NCBI RefSeq assembly: GCF_900129805.1
Contig: NZ_FQWY01000004.1
Location: 34,716 to 98,715 of the forward strand
Length of the DNA stretch: 64,000 bases
Direction of reading: 5' to 3'
Source: Thermosyntropha lipolytica DSM 11003
GTDB taxonomy: Bacteria; Bacillota; Syntrophomonadia; Syntrophomonadales; Syntrophomonadaceae
The first letter of the stretch is position 1. Each line of letters starts with the position of its first letter. A model generated the notes under the pieces. It was not told the DNA's origin. It saw only the letters and a program-made list of their open reading frames with translations, and ran no database searches. This document shows, piece after piece, positions 1 to 8,108 of the stretch. A program made the position numbers and the translations under genes.

Positions 1-294
1 CATGTATTTTAAGAGCTGCAAAATGGTATACCTGTCCGGATAGCTTTTATGTTCTATCAAGAGGTAGATGTATATTTCTTCTTCTCCTTTTAGCCCGGTT
101 TGGAAAAGAAGGTCAGAATAAGCTTCTTTAAGCTCCCCGCTTATGAAGCTGTCTTTTTCCAGTTTTAAGCTCTCTAAATCTATTATTTCTCTTATTTCTT
201 CCGGCAGTATGATTTCCATAAGGCTTGCTGCTATTTTAGGGTTTTCTATTACTTCTTTGAAATATTTATCATCGATATTTCTGATTTCTGACAT
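1..294 (-). CDS. Rpn/YhgA-like PD-(D/E)XK family nuclease, N-terminal part (runs off window)
   Basis: The frame is open from an ATG at 294 to the left edge, giving 98 codons of an incomplete gene. The translation begins MSEIRNIDDKYFKEVIENP and continues through LPEEIREIIDLESL, then YSDLLFQTGLKGEEEIYIYLLIEHKS. This is the pattern of the Rpn (recombination-promoting nuclease)/YhgA-like family, where a conserved D in YSDLLF and the E in LIEHKS belong to the nuclease core. Family members promote RecA-independent recombination in E. coli and are often multicopy. A purine-rich AAAGGA lies upstream of the ATG. The C-terminal half is outside the window, so intactness cannot be judged. A relic of another copy lies near 7.1 kb. 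Confidence 0.8.
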   Translation of the reverse strand, partial: MSEIRNIDDKYFKEVIENPKIAASLMEIILPEEIREIIDLESLKLEKDSFISGELKEAYSDLLFQTGLKGEEEIYIYLLIEHKSYPDRYTILQLLKYM

Positions 295-463
295 CAGGAA
301 GAATTCCTTTCTTCAGTTAATTAAGCTTGCTTTAATGAGCATTTTCTTCCTTTATTGTACCATAAAAAGTAAATTTTAAAAGAGAGCAGGGCTTTTACTT
401 TTGTTCCCCCCAGGGATCGGAATTTTATCCGGTTAATAAGCATTGAGGAATGAACCTGCCAGT

Positions 464-499
464 AATGGTGCGTTGAGATTGGGCACCATTATTTTTTTT
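464..499 (+). terminator. Intrinsic terminator without an obvious upstream gene
   Basis: AATGGTGC (464-471) pairs perfectly with GCACCATT (483-490) around an 11-nt loop and is followed by A and eight T. The geometry is that of a rightward intrinsic terminator. No rightward coding region precedes it in the window, so it either ends a short non-coding transcript starting after about 380 or is a relic. Confidence 0.65.
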
Positions 500-533
500 G
501 CTTATGCACATTAAACATGTCAGGTTAACAGTC

Positions 534-900
534 GATATACTTCTCTATTTAATAAGTAATAAGGGATACTTAAGAAATATTTACCTATACGTTGATAATT
601 TTATAATGCTGTGGCGGAAAGCAGGTGATGCTGGAAAAAACCAGGCGGATGTCTGCGAAAATAGCTTGAAAAATTATATTAATGAAAAAAAGATTTTAAA
701 GATTAAATTTACCGCTTGGACAGGCTGGGATGAAGCAGTAAATATACTTCTCAATTTATTGTGGGATACTTCAGAAATAATTGCCTATATATTGGTGATT
801 TTATGATACTGTGGCGGAAAAGGGGTGATGCTGGAAAAAACCAGACGGATGTCTGTAAAAATAGCTTGAAAAAATATATAAAATGAAAAAACTTTTAAAG
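534..900. repeat. Imperfect tandem duplication of a ~165-bp unit
   Basis: Copy 1 (534-701) and copy 2 (741-900) both begin ATATACTTCTC and end in TTTTAAAG. Both share a central block around GTGGCGGAAA, GGTGATGCTGGAAAAAACCA and GGATGTCTG. The block translates alike in one frame (LWRKxGDAGKNQxDVCxNSLK) in both copies, with ATG codons at 606 and 803, but neither copy has a good ribosome binding site. It could be a duplicated decayed small gene or a non-coding element. Confidence 0.7.
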
Positions 901-1010
901 AATGTCATGGCGTGGAGGTGAAGAATATGAAAAGGGAATGTTAAAATCGGCAAACATGACGATGAAGTTAATGGAAATTTTGATTAATAAGTTAAGGAGG
1001 TTTGAAAAAA

Positions 1011-2057
1011 ATGATTCAAAAAATAAGAAATGAACTAAAATGGGTTGCAATTTGTGATAATTATCCTTTTAGTTATAGCGATTATCTTCAGAAAGTCCAT
1101 TTTATAAAATCCAGTGATGCTGCTGATCCGTATGTATATATGAAGTGCTGGCTGGCAGAAAGGGTACATCCAATATTCAATGCCGAGCCAGCAGAATTTG
1201 AGATTATAAAAAAGGTCCTACCGAAAGAAAGGGCTTATGCAGTTTTGAAGGTTATTGAAATTTGCATCGACTGGACTGTTTTTCTGTTTCTTAACCGGGA
1301 AAACAGCATTATAGCCTGGGAAACCATGTACAGAAAACATTTTTCCGGGATAAATAAGAAAGGTGAAAAAGAAGAGGTATTGAAAATAGGATCCAGAGAA
1401 TGGTTTTTTGTAAATCATGTAAAAAGCAGCTTCCATGAAGTGGTGGATCTGGTTTATCATAAAAATTTCCAGGGTGTCAGTAGTATTAATGAAATAATGA
1501 TGGATTTTATCAATTTTGATCTGGAACTTATCGCTGATTACCGGTATATCGGCAATTTGATTAATAACATTCTGGCCAGGGAATACGGCGATGATCTGGT
1601 TATTGTGCTCAATAGCAGGAAAAAAGCTATAGCGGATTCTCGACTATTCGATATAAAGAAAGTAAACCGTGCAGCAGTGGAATATGTTAACAGTTATATT
1701 AACAGTCTGGAATTTGATGATGAATCGGAGGAACTGGAATTTTTGCTCAATCATTTTGACGAGGATTATTTTTACACAGATATTGAGGATGGTGAATATG
1801 AGGTGGGAGATTATTATGATGAGGATGAAGAGGAAGAATTTTACATTGAAATAGAATTTGAAATAGAGGATGAAGAAGATGATGTTTATGAAATAGATTT
1901 TGAGGAAGATGGGGATGAGGATTATGAGTTTTATATCGAAATAGAGCTGGATGAAGATGATGACGGGGATGATGAAATTTTAATTTATGAAGAAGACAAC
2001 GAGCTAAACGATTTTGAAATTGAGATTGATCTGGGAGATGATGAGGAAGAGGACTAG
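1011..2057 (+). CDS. Hypothetical protein with highly acidic C-terminal tail
   Basis: This 348-aa product is not recognised. ATG 1011 is preferred over TTG 1002 because AAGGAGG (994-1000) is 10 nt before the ATG and touches the TTG. Residues 1-230 look like an ordinary mixed helical domain with many aromatic residues (for example CIDWTVFLFL, SREWFFVNHV). The last ~110 residues are dominated by Asp and Glu in repeated blocks such as FYIEIEFEIEDEED, FYIEIELDEDDDGDDE and FEIEIDLGDDEEED. There are no signal peptide, membrane segments or cysteine motifs. It lies immediately upstream of the McrB-domain/McrBC genes in the same direction, so a shared role in defence is possible. An acidic tail could mimic DNA, but that is speculation. 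Confidence 0.75.
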   Translation: MIQKIRNELKWVAICDNYPFSYSDYLQKVHFIKSSDAADPYVYMKCWLAERVHPIFNAEPAEFEIIKKVLPKERAYAVLKVIEICIDWTVFLFLNRENSIIAWETMYRKHFSGINKKGEKEEVLKIGSREWFFVNHVKSSFHEVVDLVYHKNFQGVSSINEIMMDFINFDLELIADYRYIGNLINNILAREYGDDLVIVLNSRKKAIADSRLFDIKKVNRAAVEYVNSYINSLEFDDESEELEFLLNHFDEDYFYTDIEDGEYEVGDYYDEDEEEEFYIEIEFEIEDEEDDVYEIDFEEDGDEDYEFYIEIELDEDDDGDDEILIYEEDNELNDFEIEIDLGDDEEED

Positions 2058-2078
2058 GAGAGGAAGAGGAAAGCATTT

Positions 2079-2100
2079 GAGGCAGGAAAATTCCTGCCTC
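2079..2100 (+). terminator. Palindromic hairpin after the acidic-tail gene
   Basis: GAGGCAGGAA (2079-2088) is perfectly complementary to TTCCTGCCTC (2091-2100). It starts 21 bp after the stop codon. The T-tract behind it is weak (AAATTTTTATAT about 15 nt later), so termination may be partial. It separates the acidic-tail gene from the McrB-domain genes. Confidence 0.5.
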
Positions 2101-2334
2101 TGGATAAACTGAGAAATTTTTATATGGAAAGGGAAGGATTTGCGGCGGGTGGGGATAAAAATATTTTAAAATGGGGGTGATATGTGAGAGAAGGGAAGAT
2201 TAGTTACAGGGATTAAGATGATTTTAAAAAACCTGAAGGATATTAAATGTTTTTAAAATGGTGAGTTTTTGATTGGCTGTAGTTTCTGTTTTGTGTTTGA
2301 CTGTTTTTAATTAATTAGAGGAGGTTGAAATACC

Positions 2335-2763
2335 ATGGCCGAAAGAGTGGAGTTATTTTTAAATGCTGATGATGAAACGATAAAAAATTTAGCTTACACG
2401 GAAAATTTTAAGATATATTTTAAAGACCAGCCTGATCCTGTTGCGGAGGGAAAAAAGGTAACACATGCAGTTAAAAGTTTTTTGCAATATTTAGATGAAA
2501 CTTATGGATTAGCCGAACATAAGGAGAAAATCAAAGAAAAAGCATTCACAAATTATGGTCCTGAGAAAAATGTAGTTGCAGTTATTGAATTAAAAAATGG
2601 CGATAAATTGGAGATTGGTTTAAAATATGGGATACCGGGTTTTATTAAAGAGATTAATAAAGTTTTAGGTATTATGGGTCTTGATCCCGCTGATTTCAAA
2701 GTGGTTGCGGAAAAGAGAGATAGAGGTGATTTAAGGGATATTGTTGAAGAAGATGAAAACTAA
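2335..2763 (+). CDS. Free-standing copy of the McrB N-terminal domain
   Basis: This 142-aa protein begins MAERVELFLNADDETIKNL, exactly as the N-terminus of the McrB protein encoded 141 bp downstream. By hand alignment about 105 of the first 127 residues are identical, and the DNA is also very similar, so this is a recent duplication. A strong site (AGAGGAGGTTG) precedes the ATG, and the frame ends cleanly after an acidic tail (VEEDEN) where McrB continues into its linker and AAA+ domain. In McrB proteins the N-terminal region recognises modified DNA. A lone copy could compete for target DNA, widen specificity or form mixed hexamers; this is inference. The N-terminal fold itself is not one I can name. 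Confidence 0.85.
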   Translation: MAERVELFLNADDETIKNLAYTENFKIYFKDQPDPVAEGKKVTHAVKSFLQYLDETYGLAEHKEKIKEKAFTNYGPEKNVVAVIELKNGDKLEIGLKYGIPGFIKEINKVLGIMGLDPADFKVVAEKRDRGDLRDIVEEDEN

Positions 2764-2810
2764 GAAAAAATAAATAGTGTAATTCAGTTTTATCAGAATT
2801 ATAATAAACA

Positions 2811-2836
2811 GAGTGTCAAGATAAGTTTTGGCACTC
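2811..2836 (+). terminator. Hairpin between the lone domain gene and mcrB
   Basis: GAGTGTCAAG (2811-2820) pairs with TTTGGCACTC (2827-2836), with two G-T pairs. The following TGCTTATATTTAATTTT is only moderately T-rich. It may be a weak terminator or attenuator that sets the ratio of the lone domain to full-length McrB. Confidence 0.45.
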
Positions 2837-2904
2837 TGCTTATATTTAATTTTATGAGTTCAAAAATGTATCAAATATTTACTGAAATAAAGGGGTTTAA
2901 TATC

Positions 2905-4503
2905 ATGGCCGAAAGAGTGGAGTTATTTTTAAATGCTGATGATGAAACGATAAAGAATTTAACTGATACGGAAAATTTAAAGATATATTTTAAAGACCAG
3001 CCTGATCCTGCTGCGGAGGGAAAAAAGGCGGCACATGCAGTTAAAAGTTTTTTGCAATATTTAGATAAAACTTATGGATTATCCGAACATAAGGAGAAAA
3101 TCAAAGAGGAAGCATTCACATATTATGGTAGTAAAAGAGAGAGAGTTGGAGTTATTAAATTAAAAAATGGCGATAAATTGGAGATTGGTTTAAAATATGG
3201 GATACCGGCTTTTATTAAAGAGATTAATAAATTGTTACGTATTATGGGTCTTAATCCCGCTGATTTCAAAGTGGTTGCGGAAAAGAAAGCGAAAAGCCAG
3301 GATAATGAAGAGGATGTTAATCCTGAAGATACAACTGAACAAGGAGATGAAAATGACATGTCATCTGAAGAAAAATTCTCTAAAATAAAAAATGAAATAA
3401 AACAAATTTTAGAAGAAAACAAGCAGATAGTTCTGACCGGGGCTCCCGGGGTAGGGAAAACATATATGGCGATAGAGATATGCCAGGAGATTATAAAGAA
3501 AGAAAACGGGGTTGATGAAAAAAATATAGGGGAGTATTGGTTTTTTATCCAGTTTCATCCCTCCTATGACTATACCGATTTTGTAGAAGGGTTAAGGCCG
3601 GAAGAAAAGGGAGACAGCATAGGCTTTGAAAGAAAAGATGGCTTGTTTATGGAGATATGCCGAAAGGCAGCTAAAGAGGAAAAAAGTGGAAAGAAATATT
3701 TTCTCATCATAGATGAGATAAACAGAGCTGATTTATCGAAAGTGTTCGGTGAATTGATGTACTGTCTGGAATACCGGGGAAAAAAGTACAGAATAAAGAC
3801 CCAGTACAGTAACCTGATGAAAATGGAAAAAAAGGAACATGTTTTTAAATACGGTTTTTATATACCAGAAAATGTTTATATTATAGGTACCATGAATGAT
3901 ATAGACAGAAGTGTGGAAACTTTTGACTTTGCCTTGCGGAGAAGGTTTTTCTGGTATGAAATAAAGGCCAATGATGTTATGGAGCATTTGATTGGGGAAA
4001 TGATGAATGAACTGTTAGATAAACTGTTAGAGGATAAGAAATATAAATCAAATGGTAACTCAACAGAAACATCCTCTGGTGGGAATGAGCAAACAGCAAG
4101 CCAAAATGATGAAGAAGAATTAAAAAATAAATTAAAAAATAAATTATATAAATTATTAAATATAAATAAATTAACTAAGGAATTAAGTGAAAGTGCTAAA
4201 AACTTGAACCAGGCAATAGATGAGAGGGGAAGCAAGTTCGGACTGGATGCCAGATACCATGTAGGGCCGGCATATTTTAAGCTTACTAAGCTGCCTGAAA
4301 AGGTTGATAACGAAAGCATACAACAGATCAAAGAAAAAATCTGGCGTTATCGGATTGAACCCCTGTTAAGGGAATATGTACGGGGTTATGATGCTGGCGA
4401 GGTAGAAGATTTTATAAAAAATTTGCGAGAAGCCTATGAAAAGAGTAATTCCGGAAAGAATTCTGAGCCAGGTAGTAAAGCTGCTGAAGGCCAGGGTGAA
4501 TGA
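2905..4503 (+). CDS. mcrB: McrB-like AAA+ GTPase of a type IV (modification-dependent) restriction system
   Basis: The 532-aa start at ATG 2905 matches the paralogous 142-aa gene and has AAAGGGG nine bases upstream; ATG 2854 would add 17 residues without a good site. Residues 1-130 are the putative target-recognition domain, 130-165 an acidic linker. The motor has Walker A GAPGVGKT (about 179), Walker B FLIIDEINRA (about 266), the McrB-type motif MNDIDRS (about 330, compare MNTADRS in E. coli McrB) and arginine-rich ALRRRF (about 343). Residues about 370-425 are a Ser/Asn/Gln/Glu/Lys-rich low-complexity insertion followed by a leucine-rich helix. McrB hexamers use GTP to translocate or loop DNA and activate McrC, encoded 64 bp downstream. 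GTP rather than ATP use is inferred from the family. Confidence 0.9.
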   Translation: MAERVELFLNADDETIKNLTDTENLKIYFKDQPDPAAEGKKAAHAVKSFLQYLDKTYGLSEHKEKIKEEAFTYYGSKRERVGVIKLKNGDKLEIGLKYGIPAFIKEINKLLRIMGLNPADFKVVAEKKAKSQDNEEDVNPEDTTEQGDENDMSSEEKFSKIKNEIKQILEENKQIVLTGAPGVGKTYMAIEICQEIIKKENGVDEKNIGEYWFFIQFHPSYDYTDFVEGLRPEEKGDSIGFERKDGLFMEICRKAAKEEKSGKKYFLIIDEINRADLSKVFGELMYCLEYRGKKYRIKTQYSNLMKMEKKEHVFKYGFYIPENVYIIGTMNDIDRSVETFDFALRRRFFWYEIKANDVMEHLIGEMMNELLDKLLEDKKYKSNGNSTETSSGGNEQTASQNDEEELKNKLKNKLYKLLNINKLTKELSESAKNLNQAIDERGSKFGLDARYHVGPAYFKLTKLPEKVDNESIQQIKEKIWRYRIEPLLREYVRGYDAGEVEDFIKNLREAYEKSNSGKNSEPGSKAAEGQGE

Positions 4504-4567
4504 AGCATGAGTTCTAATAACAATGTTTAAAAAATGATATGATATAAAGAATGCGTGGGGAAGCGAG

Positions 4568-6124
4568 ATGAAAAAGATAGTATTCAGGTTTTCAGATTAC
4601 AGCCACCAGGATTATGAGGGTTTGGAAAATATCGAAGAAAACGGAAAACTTATTGTAATTAGAGAAAAATATAAATATAACCTGGAAAAAGAAGGCAGGT
4701 ATTTTTATTTACTATGCCGGTTTATAGAAAAATTGAATCAGGAATCTAAAACTGGCGGATTGATAATTATTGATGGCAAAGATAAAAATGATGCTGCTAG
4801 TGAACGGGAAGAGGAAGAAATAGAAGAGGATTCAATTTCATATGGCGAAAAAATTAATTCTCCAGTTATGAGTATAAAAGTAGATGAGGGAAAGGTTTAC
4901 ACCAAAGGATATATAGGTGTTTTAAGAGGGCTCATAAAATATGAAGATGAGGATGAAAAAGAGGAATATGATGTTACAGTTGAGATAGGCTCCCGATTTG
5001 ACAGATATAATGACAGCCAGTATTTCCTGAGATACATGATATTGAGGGGTTATTTGTACCGGGTTCCGGTATATGAAAAACTCAATCCTCAGGCCAGTGA
5101 GGATGATTATTTATGGGATTGGCTTTTGATTCTGGCTTTCAAGTATTATCTGGAGAAAGCATACAGAAATGGGCTTTTTAAAAAATACCGGCAGTTTGCC
5201 TATAATGATGCCAAATTTAAAGGGGTGCTGGATGTCAACCGGCATATAAAGTATAATATACCTTTTATAGGCAATATTGCCTACAATAAGAGAGAATTGA
5301 CGCACAATAATGAAATTATGCATTTAATTCTGCATGCCTATGATGTTTTAAAGAGAAGATTTAAAACAGATACAGACAGGTTTATAGAAAGGGAGTCCAA
5401 AGCTTATGAAGCCATAACGGCAATTAAAGAGGTAGCCTTTGATTACCAGAATCAGAATATAAGATCCCTGCTCAACAAATGTTCCAAAAGGATAACTCAT
5501 CCTTATTACTACAATTACGAACCTTTGCGGAGGATATGTTTGCGGATATTGCGAAACAGGGGATTATCCTTTTTTGATGGCAATTCCGCAGATGTATTCG
5601 GCATTATAGTAGATATAAGCAAATTATGGGAGCTGTTTTTAGAAAAAGCTGTTTTGAATGATATTAAAAACGAGACCTTATATTTTGCGACACAGTATGA
5701 AATCAAGCTGAATATAAAGGGAAAAGAAGGCTTAAGGGAGATTTGCTTAAGGCCGGATTATGTTTTGGAAGATAAAAAAGAAAAGAAGCGTTATGTGCTG
5801 GATGCTAAGTATAGAAAAGGATGGGAGAATTTTGTTGTGAACCTTCATTCTGAAGATTCCCGGAAGTTGTTTGAAAATATAAGAGAAGACTATTACCAGA
5901 TCAGCACTTATGTGTATTTATTATCAGCCGTTTGGGGTGGAGCCATATTTCCTTACAGCAAAGAGGAGATAAAAGATCCCGGTGATATCTGCCTGGAGGG
6001 GGAGGGTAAAATTTTTTACCTGTTTCCTCTGATGATTCCCCGGGAGAAAGATGTAATCAGGTGGAAGGAGCACATGGAAAAAGAAATAAATAATACCAGG
6101 AGTTGTATAAGCCAAAAGTTATAG
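4568..6124 (+). CDS. mcrC: McrC-like nuclease subunit of the McrBC system
   Basis: The 518-aa product starts at ATG 4568 behind GGGGAAGCGAG. The N-terminal half is a mixed region with an acidic low-complexity loop around residues 72-90 (EREEEEIEED). The C-terminal part carries the PD-(D/E)XK nuclease core: RPD at about 395-397 and DAK at about 412-414, the arrangement expected for McrC. McrC is the cleaving and GTPase-stimulating partner of McrB. The upstream gene is mcrB, in the same direction and probably cotranscribed. The catalytic motifs look intact. Typical McrC proteins are shorter (350-450 aa), so the extra length lies mostly in the N-terminal half. Confidence 0.88.
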   Translation: MKKIVFRFSDYSHQDYEGLENIEENGKLIVIREKYKYNLEKEGRYFYLLCRFIEKLNQESKTGGLIIIDGKDKNDAASEREEEEIEEDSISYGEKINSPVMSIKVDEGKVYTKGYIGVLRGLIKYEDEDEKEEYDVTVEIGSRFDRYNDSQYFLRYMILRGYLYRVPVYEKLNPQASEDDYLWDWLLILAFKYYLEKAYRNGLFKKYRQFAYNDAKFKGVLDVNRHIKYNIPFIGNIAYNKRELTHNNEIMHLILHAYDVLKRRFKTDTDRFIERESKAYEAITAIKEVAFDYQNQNIRSLLNKCSKRITHPYYYNYEPLRRICLRILRNRGLSFFDGNSADVFGIIVDISKLWELFLEKAVLNDIKNETLYFATQYEIKLNIKGKEGLREICLRPDYVLEDKKEKKRYVLDAKYRKGWENFVVNLHSEDSRKLFENIREDYYQISTYVYLLSAVWGGAIFPYSKEEIKDPGDICLEGEGKIFYLFPLMIPREKDVIRWKEHMEKEINNTRSCISQKL

Positions 6125-6193
6125 AAAAAATACGGTATATAAACAGGAACAATAAAAAGTCCGATTTTATTATTATGTTCAAGGTTATCCGGC

Positions 6194-7006
6194 TTATTTT
6201 CCTTTACTCTTTTTTTCCGCTATGTATGCCAGTATAGTGCCTTGCTTTATGAAAGGTTTCAGTTTTTCATAATCGATGGTGAAGGCCAGCCAGCCGCCGC
6301 CCGGAGCCGGTCCGGTGTAGGCGGCAAAAAATATATTAAGTCCGTCAGGGCTTATCATGAAACCGCCGATTTCATCTGCGAAATGGCATTCGGCATCGGA
6401 AGTGAAGCCGTAGAAGGGATCCTGGGCTATGATATGGTTGACCAGGTTTTTAAAACCTTCGTTCTGTATGATCATTTCTTCAGGGTGAATTTCTTCTCCG
6501 GTAGCGAGATGGAAGTGATAGATGCTAAAACCGGTAGAAGAATGAGCTGCACCACAGGTATAGTAAGATTCATCGGCAAGTATGGCCAGTATTTCGTCAA
6601 TCCTTTCTGCATAAAAGGTTATACGGTTATGACAGGCCAGGCCTGAAGTGAAGGATTCCTGCAGGGTTGTTTTATCTGCCTTAAACAGGTGCTGGAGTTT
6701 TTTATTGATCTTTTTTTCTATTTTTCGGTTTGCAGGATAATGGATGACAGGATATTCTACTTTTGTTATAAAGCCGTGGTAATCCGGGTTATACGGGAGC
6801 AGGCGATGATTGGGGGGGATAACTGCATGCAGCCCCCTTTTTTCAATTATACCGGCTGATGTTATTGTTATTTTCTCATCCTGGTAGCATATTTTTTCCG
6901 CAAGTTTTTCCTGATAGGTGAGCGAGAAAAGGTAGAGCAATAGAAGAACTGGCATTATTAAGATTGATGTGATTAAAAGTATTTTGCCTGGGACTCTTTC
7001 AGACAT
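6194..7006 (-). CDS. DUF3298/RsiV-like membrane-anchored protein
   Basis: This 270-aa protein has one N-terminal hydrophobic segment (about residues 9-28) and an extracytoplasmic domain. The latter contains VEYPVIHYPANRKIEKKINKKL, a YTCGAAHSSTGFSIYHFHLATGEEI stretch and a C-terminal FMISPDGLNIFFAAYTGPAPGGGW. This pattern is the DUF3298 domain seen in RsiV-type anti-sigma factors and related envelope proteins. The AAHSS...YHFHLATGEEI stretch resembles the lysozyme-binding part of RsiV. No sigma factor gene is adjacent, so an anti-sigma role is not supported here. It converges on mcrC with a 69-bp gap. AGGAG lies seven bases before the ATG. Confidence 0.7.
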   Translation of the reverse strand: MSERVPGKILLITSILIMPVLLLLYLFSLTYQEKLAEKICYQDEKITITSAGIIEKRGLHAVIPPNHRLLPYNPDYHGFITKVEYPVIHYPANRKIEKKINKKLQHLFKADKTTLQESFTSGLACHNRITFYAERIDEILAILADESYYTCGAAHSSTGFSIYHFHLATGEEIHPEEMIIQNEGFKNLVNHIIAQDPFYGFTSDAECHFADEIGGFMISPDGLNIFFAAYTGPAPGGGWLAFTIDYEKLKPFIKQGTILAYIAEKKSKGK

Positions 7007-7378
7007 AAAAAACTCCTTTTTGGTTGCGGTTATTGTTATTTATTTTAACATAATAATCCAGCTTTTCCTCTCCTTATCCCTTCCTCTAATCCTTCTCTCC
7101 TCAATCTTTCCGCTAAGGTCATAAGATCTTCCCTCCTCTCTGGTTTTAACTCTCTTGTGTTGAAACTGGAATATTTGTGTTAATTTTAAGCATATTTAGA
7201 AAATTGCTTTTATATTTTACTAATTTTTGCTAAAATTTTAGTATGACCTGAAGATATTCTATTGCGGATTTTACATATATACCCGGGCTAAATATATGAT
7301 ATACAGCATAAGCTGGATAGAGAGTAATTTGCCAGAGGCTAAATTTTTAAAACCTTGAGAAAGGAAGTGGAGAAAATA
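7007..7378. other. 372-bp divergent intergenic stretch containing an Rpn relic
   Basis: The stretch separates two divergent genes. Apart from the relic of an Rpn-like C-terminus at 7045-7179, the remainder (7180-7378) is AT-rich and probably carries the promoter of the transglutaminase-like gene. I could not place a confident promoter. Confidence 0.5.
7045..7179 (-). pseudogene. Relic of the C-terminus of an Rpn-like nuclease
   Basis: Reading leftward, the frame between in-frame stops at 7180-7182 and 7045-7047 encodes about 44 residues, including PERREDLMTLAERLRREG and LEEGIRRGKA. The run MTLAERLRREGxEEGIxxG is typical of the C-terminal end of Rpn/YhgA-like proteins. There is no start codon with a binding site and the nuclease core is absent, so this is a decayed remnant. 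It is on the same strand as the edge copy at 1-294, but its position shows that it comes from a separate gene. Confidence 0.55.
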
Positions 7379-8002
7379 ATGGAAGAATATTTACAATCTG
7401 ATTACTGCGTGAACTATGACCATCCCTTAATACAAAACTTTATCAAAGATAATAACATTATGCAATTAAGTCCGGTGGAAAGAGCTGTCAAGCTATTTTA
7501 TATAGTTCGCGATGACATTGCATATAATATGTATGCTGCTTTTGAAAGGGATGGACATGCTTATCAAGCTTCTACAATATTGAAAAAAGCTAATGGCTGG
7601 TGCCTGCAAAAGGCGATTTTATTATGTGCGTTGGCTCGTGCAGCGGAAATACCTACCAGGTTTGTCATGGTTACCATGAAAAATCATAAAGCCCAGGAAG
7701 AGGTATTTAAAACGCTGGGAACAAATATTTTTACCCCTCATACATTCAATGAATTTTATCTTAATGGTAAATGGGTTAAGGCGGATGCTACTTTTGACAA
7801 AAATCTGTGTCAGAAAGCTGGAGATCCTGCAGTAGAATTCGATGGGGTAAACGATGCTTTATTGCCTCCCTATGATTTAAATGGCAACAGGCTTATTGAA
7901 TATATAGAATACCTGGGGACTTATTCCAGCATTCCCTGGCAGCTTGTTATAGATAAAAGTCGCGAGGTTTACGGGGATTATCTAAAAAAACAGCAGGCGT
8001 AA
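7379..8002 (+). CDS. Transglutaminase-like superfamily protein
   Basis: The 207-aa product starts at ATG 7379, six bases after AAGGAAGTGGAG; an in-frame TTG at 7355 lies upstream of that site. A complete Cys-His-Asp set is visible: C75 in NGWCLQKA, H121 in HTFNEFYLNGKW and D136 in ADATFD. This is the transglutaminase/protease-like fold. Such small bacterial proteins may act as cysteine proteases or cross-linkers; the substrate is unknown. There is no signal peptide, so it should be cytoplasmic. It is monocistronic, followed by a small GC-rich hairpin near 8075 with a T-run. Confidence 0.85.
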   Translation: MEEYLQSDYCVNYDHPLIQNFIKDNNIMQLSPVERAVKLFYIVRDDIAYNMYAAFERDGHAYQASTILKKANGWCLQKAILLCALARAAEIPTRFVMVTMKNHKAQEEVFKTLGTNIFTPHTFNEFYLNGKWVKADATFDKNLCQKAGDPAVEFDGVNDALLPPYDLNGNRLIEYIEYLGTYSSIPWQLVIDKSREVYGDYLKKQQA

Positions 8003-8108
8003 GCCGGGATAAGCATATATTTATCACTTACAGACAGGCTTATATCAACTGTATCCGGGATTGATAATATAAGAGGCCTTGTCCTCCTTTTTTAGGTAGC
8101 TTTTATTG

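Larger units (their letters stand above)
295..1010. other. 716-bp gene-poor stretch with orphan terminator and tandem repeat
   Basis: No convincing gene is present. The stretch holds the upstream region of the leftward Rpn gene, a rightward hairpin-plus-T-run at 464-499 with no obvious gene in front of it, and two diverged copies of a unit of about 165 bp (534-701 and 741-900). A 102-codon frame at 498-806 crosses both repeats but has no ribosome binding site and is probably fortuitous or a decayed gene. The last part leads into the AAGGAGG site of the next gene. Confidence 0.6.

Noticed and set aside
143..379. Rightward 78-codon frame at the left edge
   Set aside because: It is antisense to the Rpn gene, has no ribosome binding site and reads as a hydrophobic shadow of the real frame.
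498..806. Rightward 102-codon frame over the tandem repeats
   Set aside because: No binding site, begins in the terminator T-run, and the second repeat copy breaks the pattern; reported as a repeat instead.
1..7179. A single Rpn gene split by insertion of the McrBC island
   Set aside because: Both pieces are on the minus strand, but the C-terminal relic lies to the right of the N-terminal piece, the wrong order for one interrupted gene.
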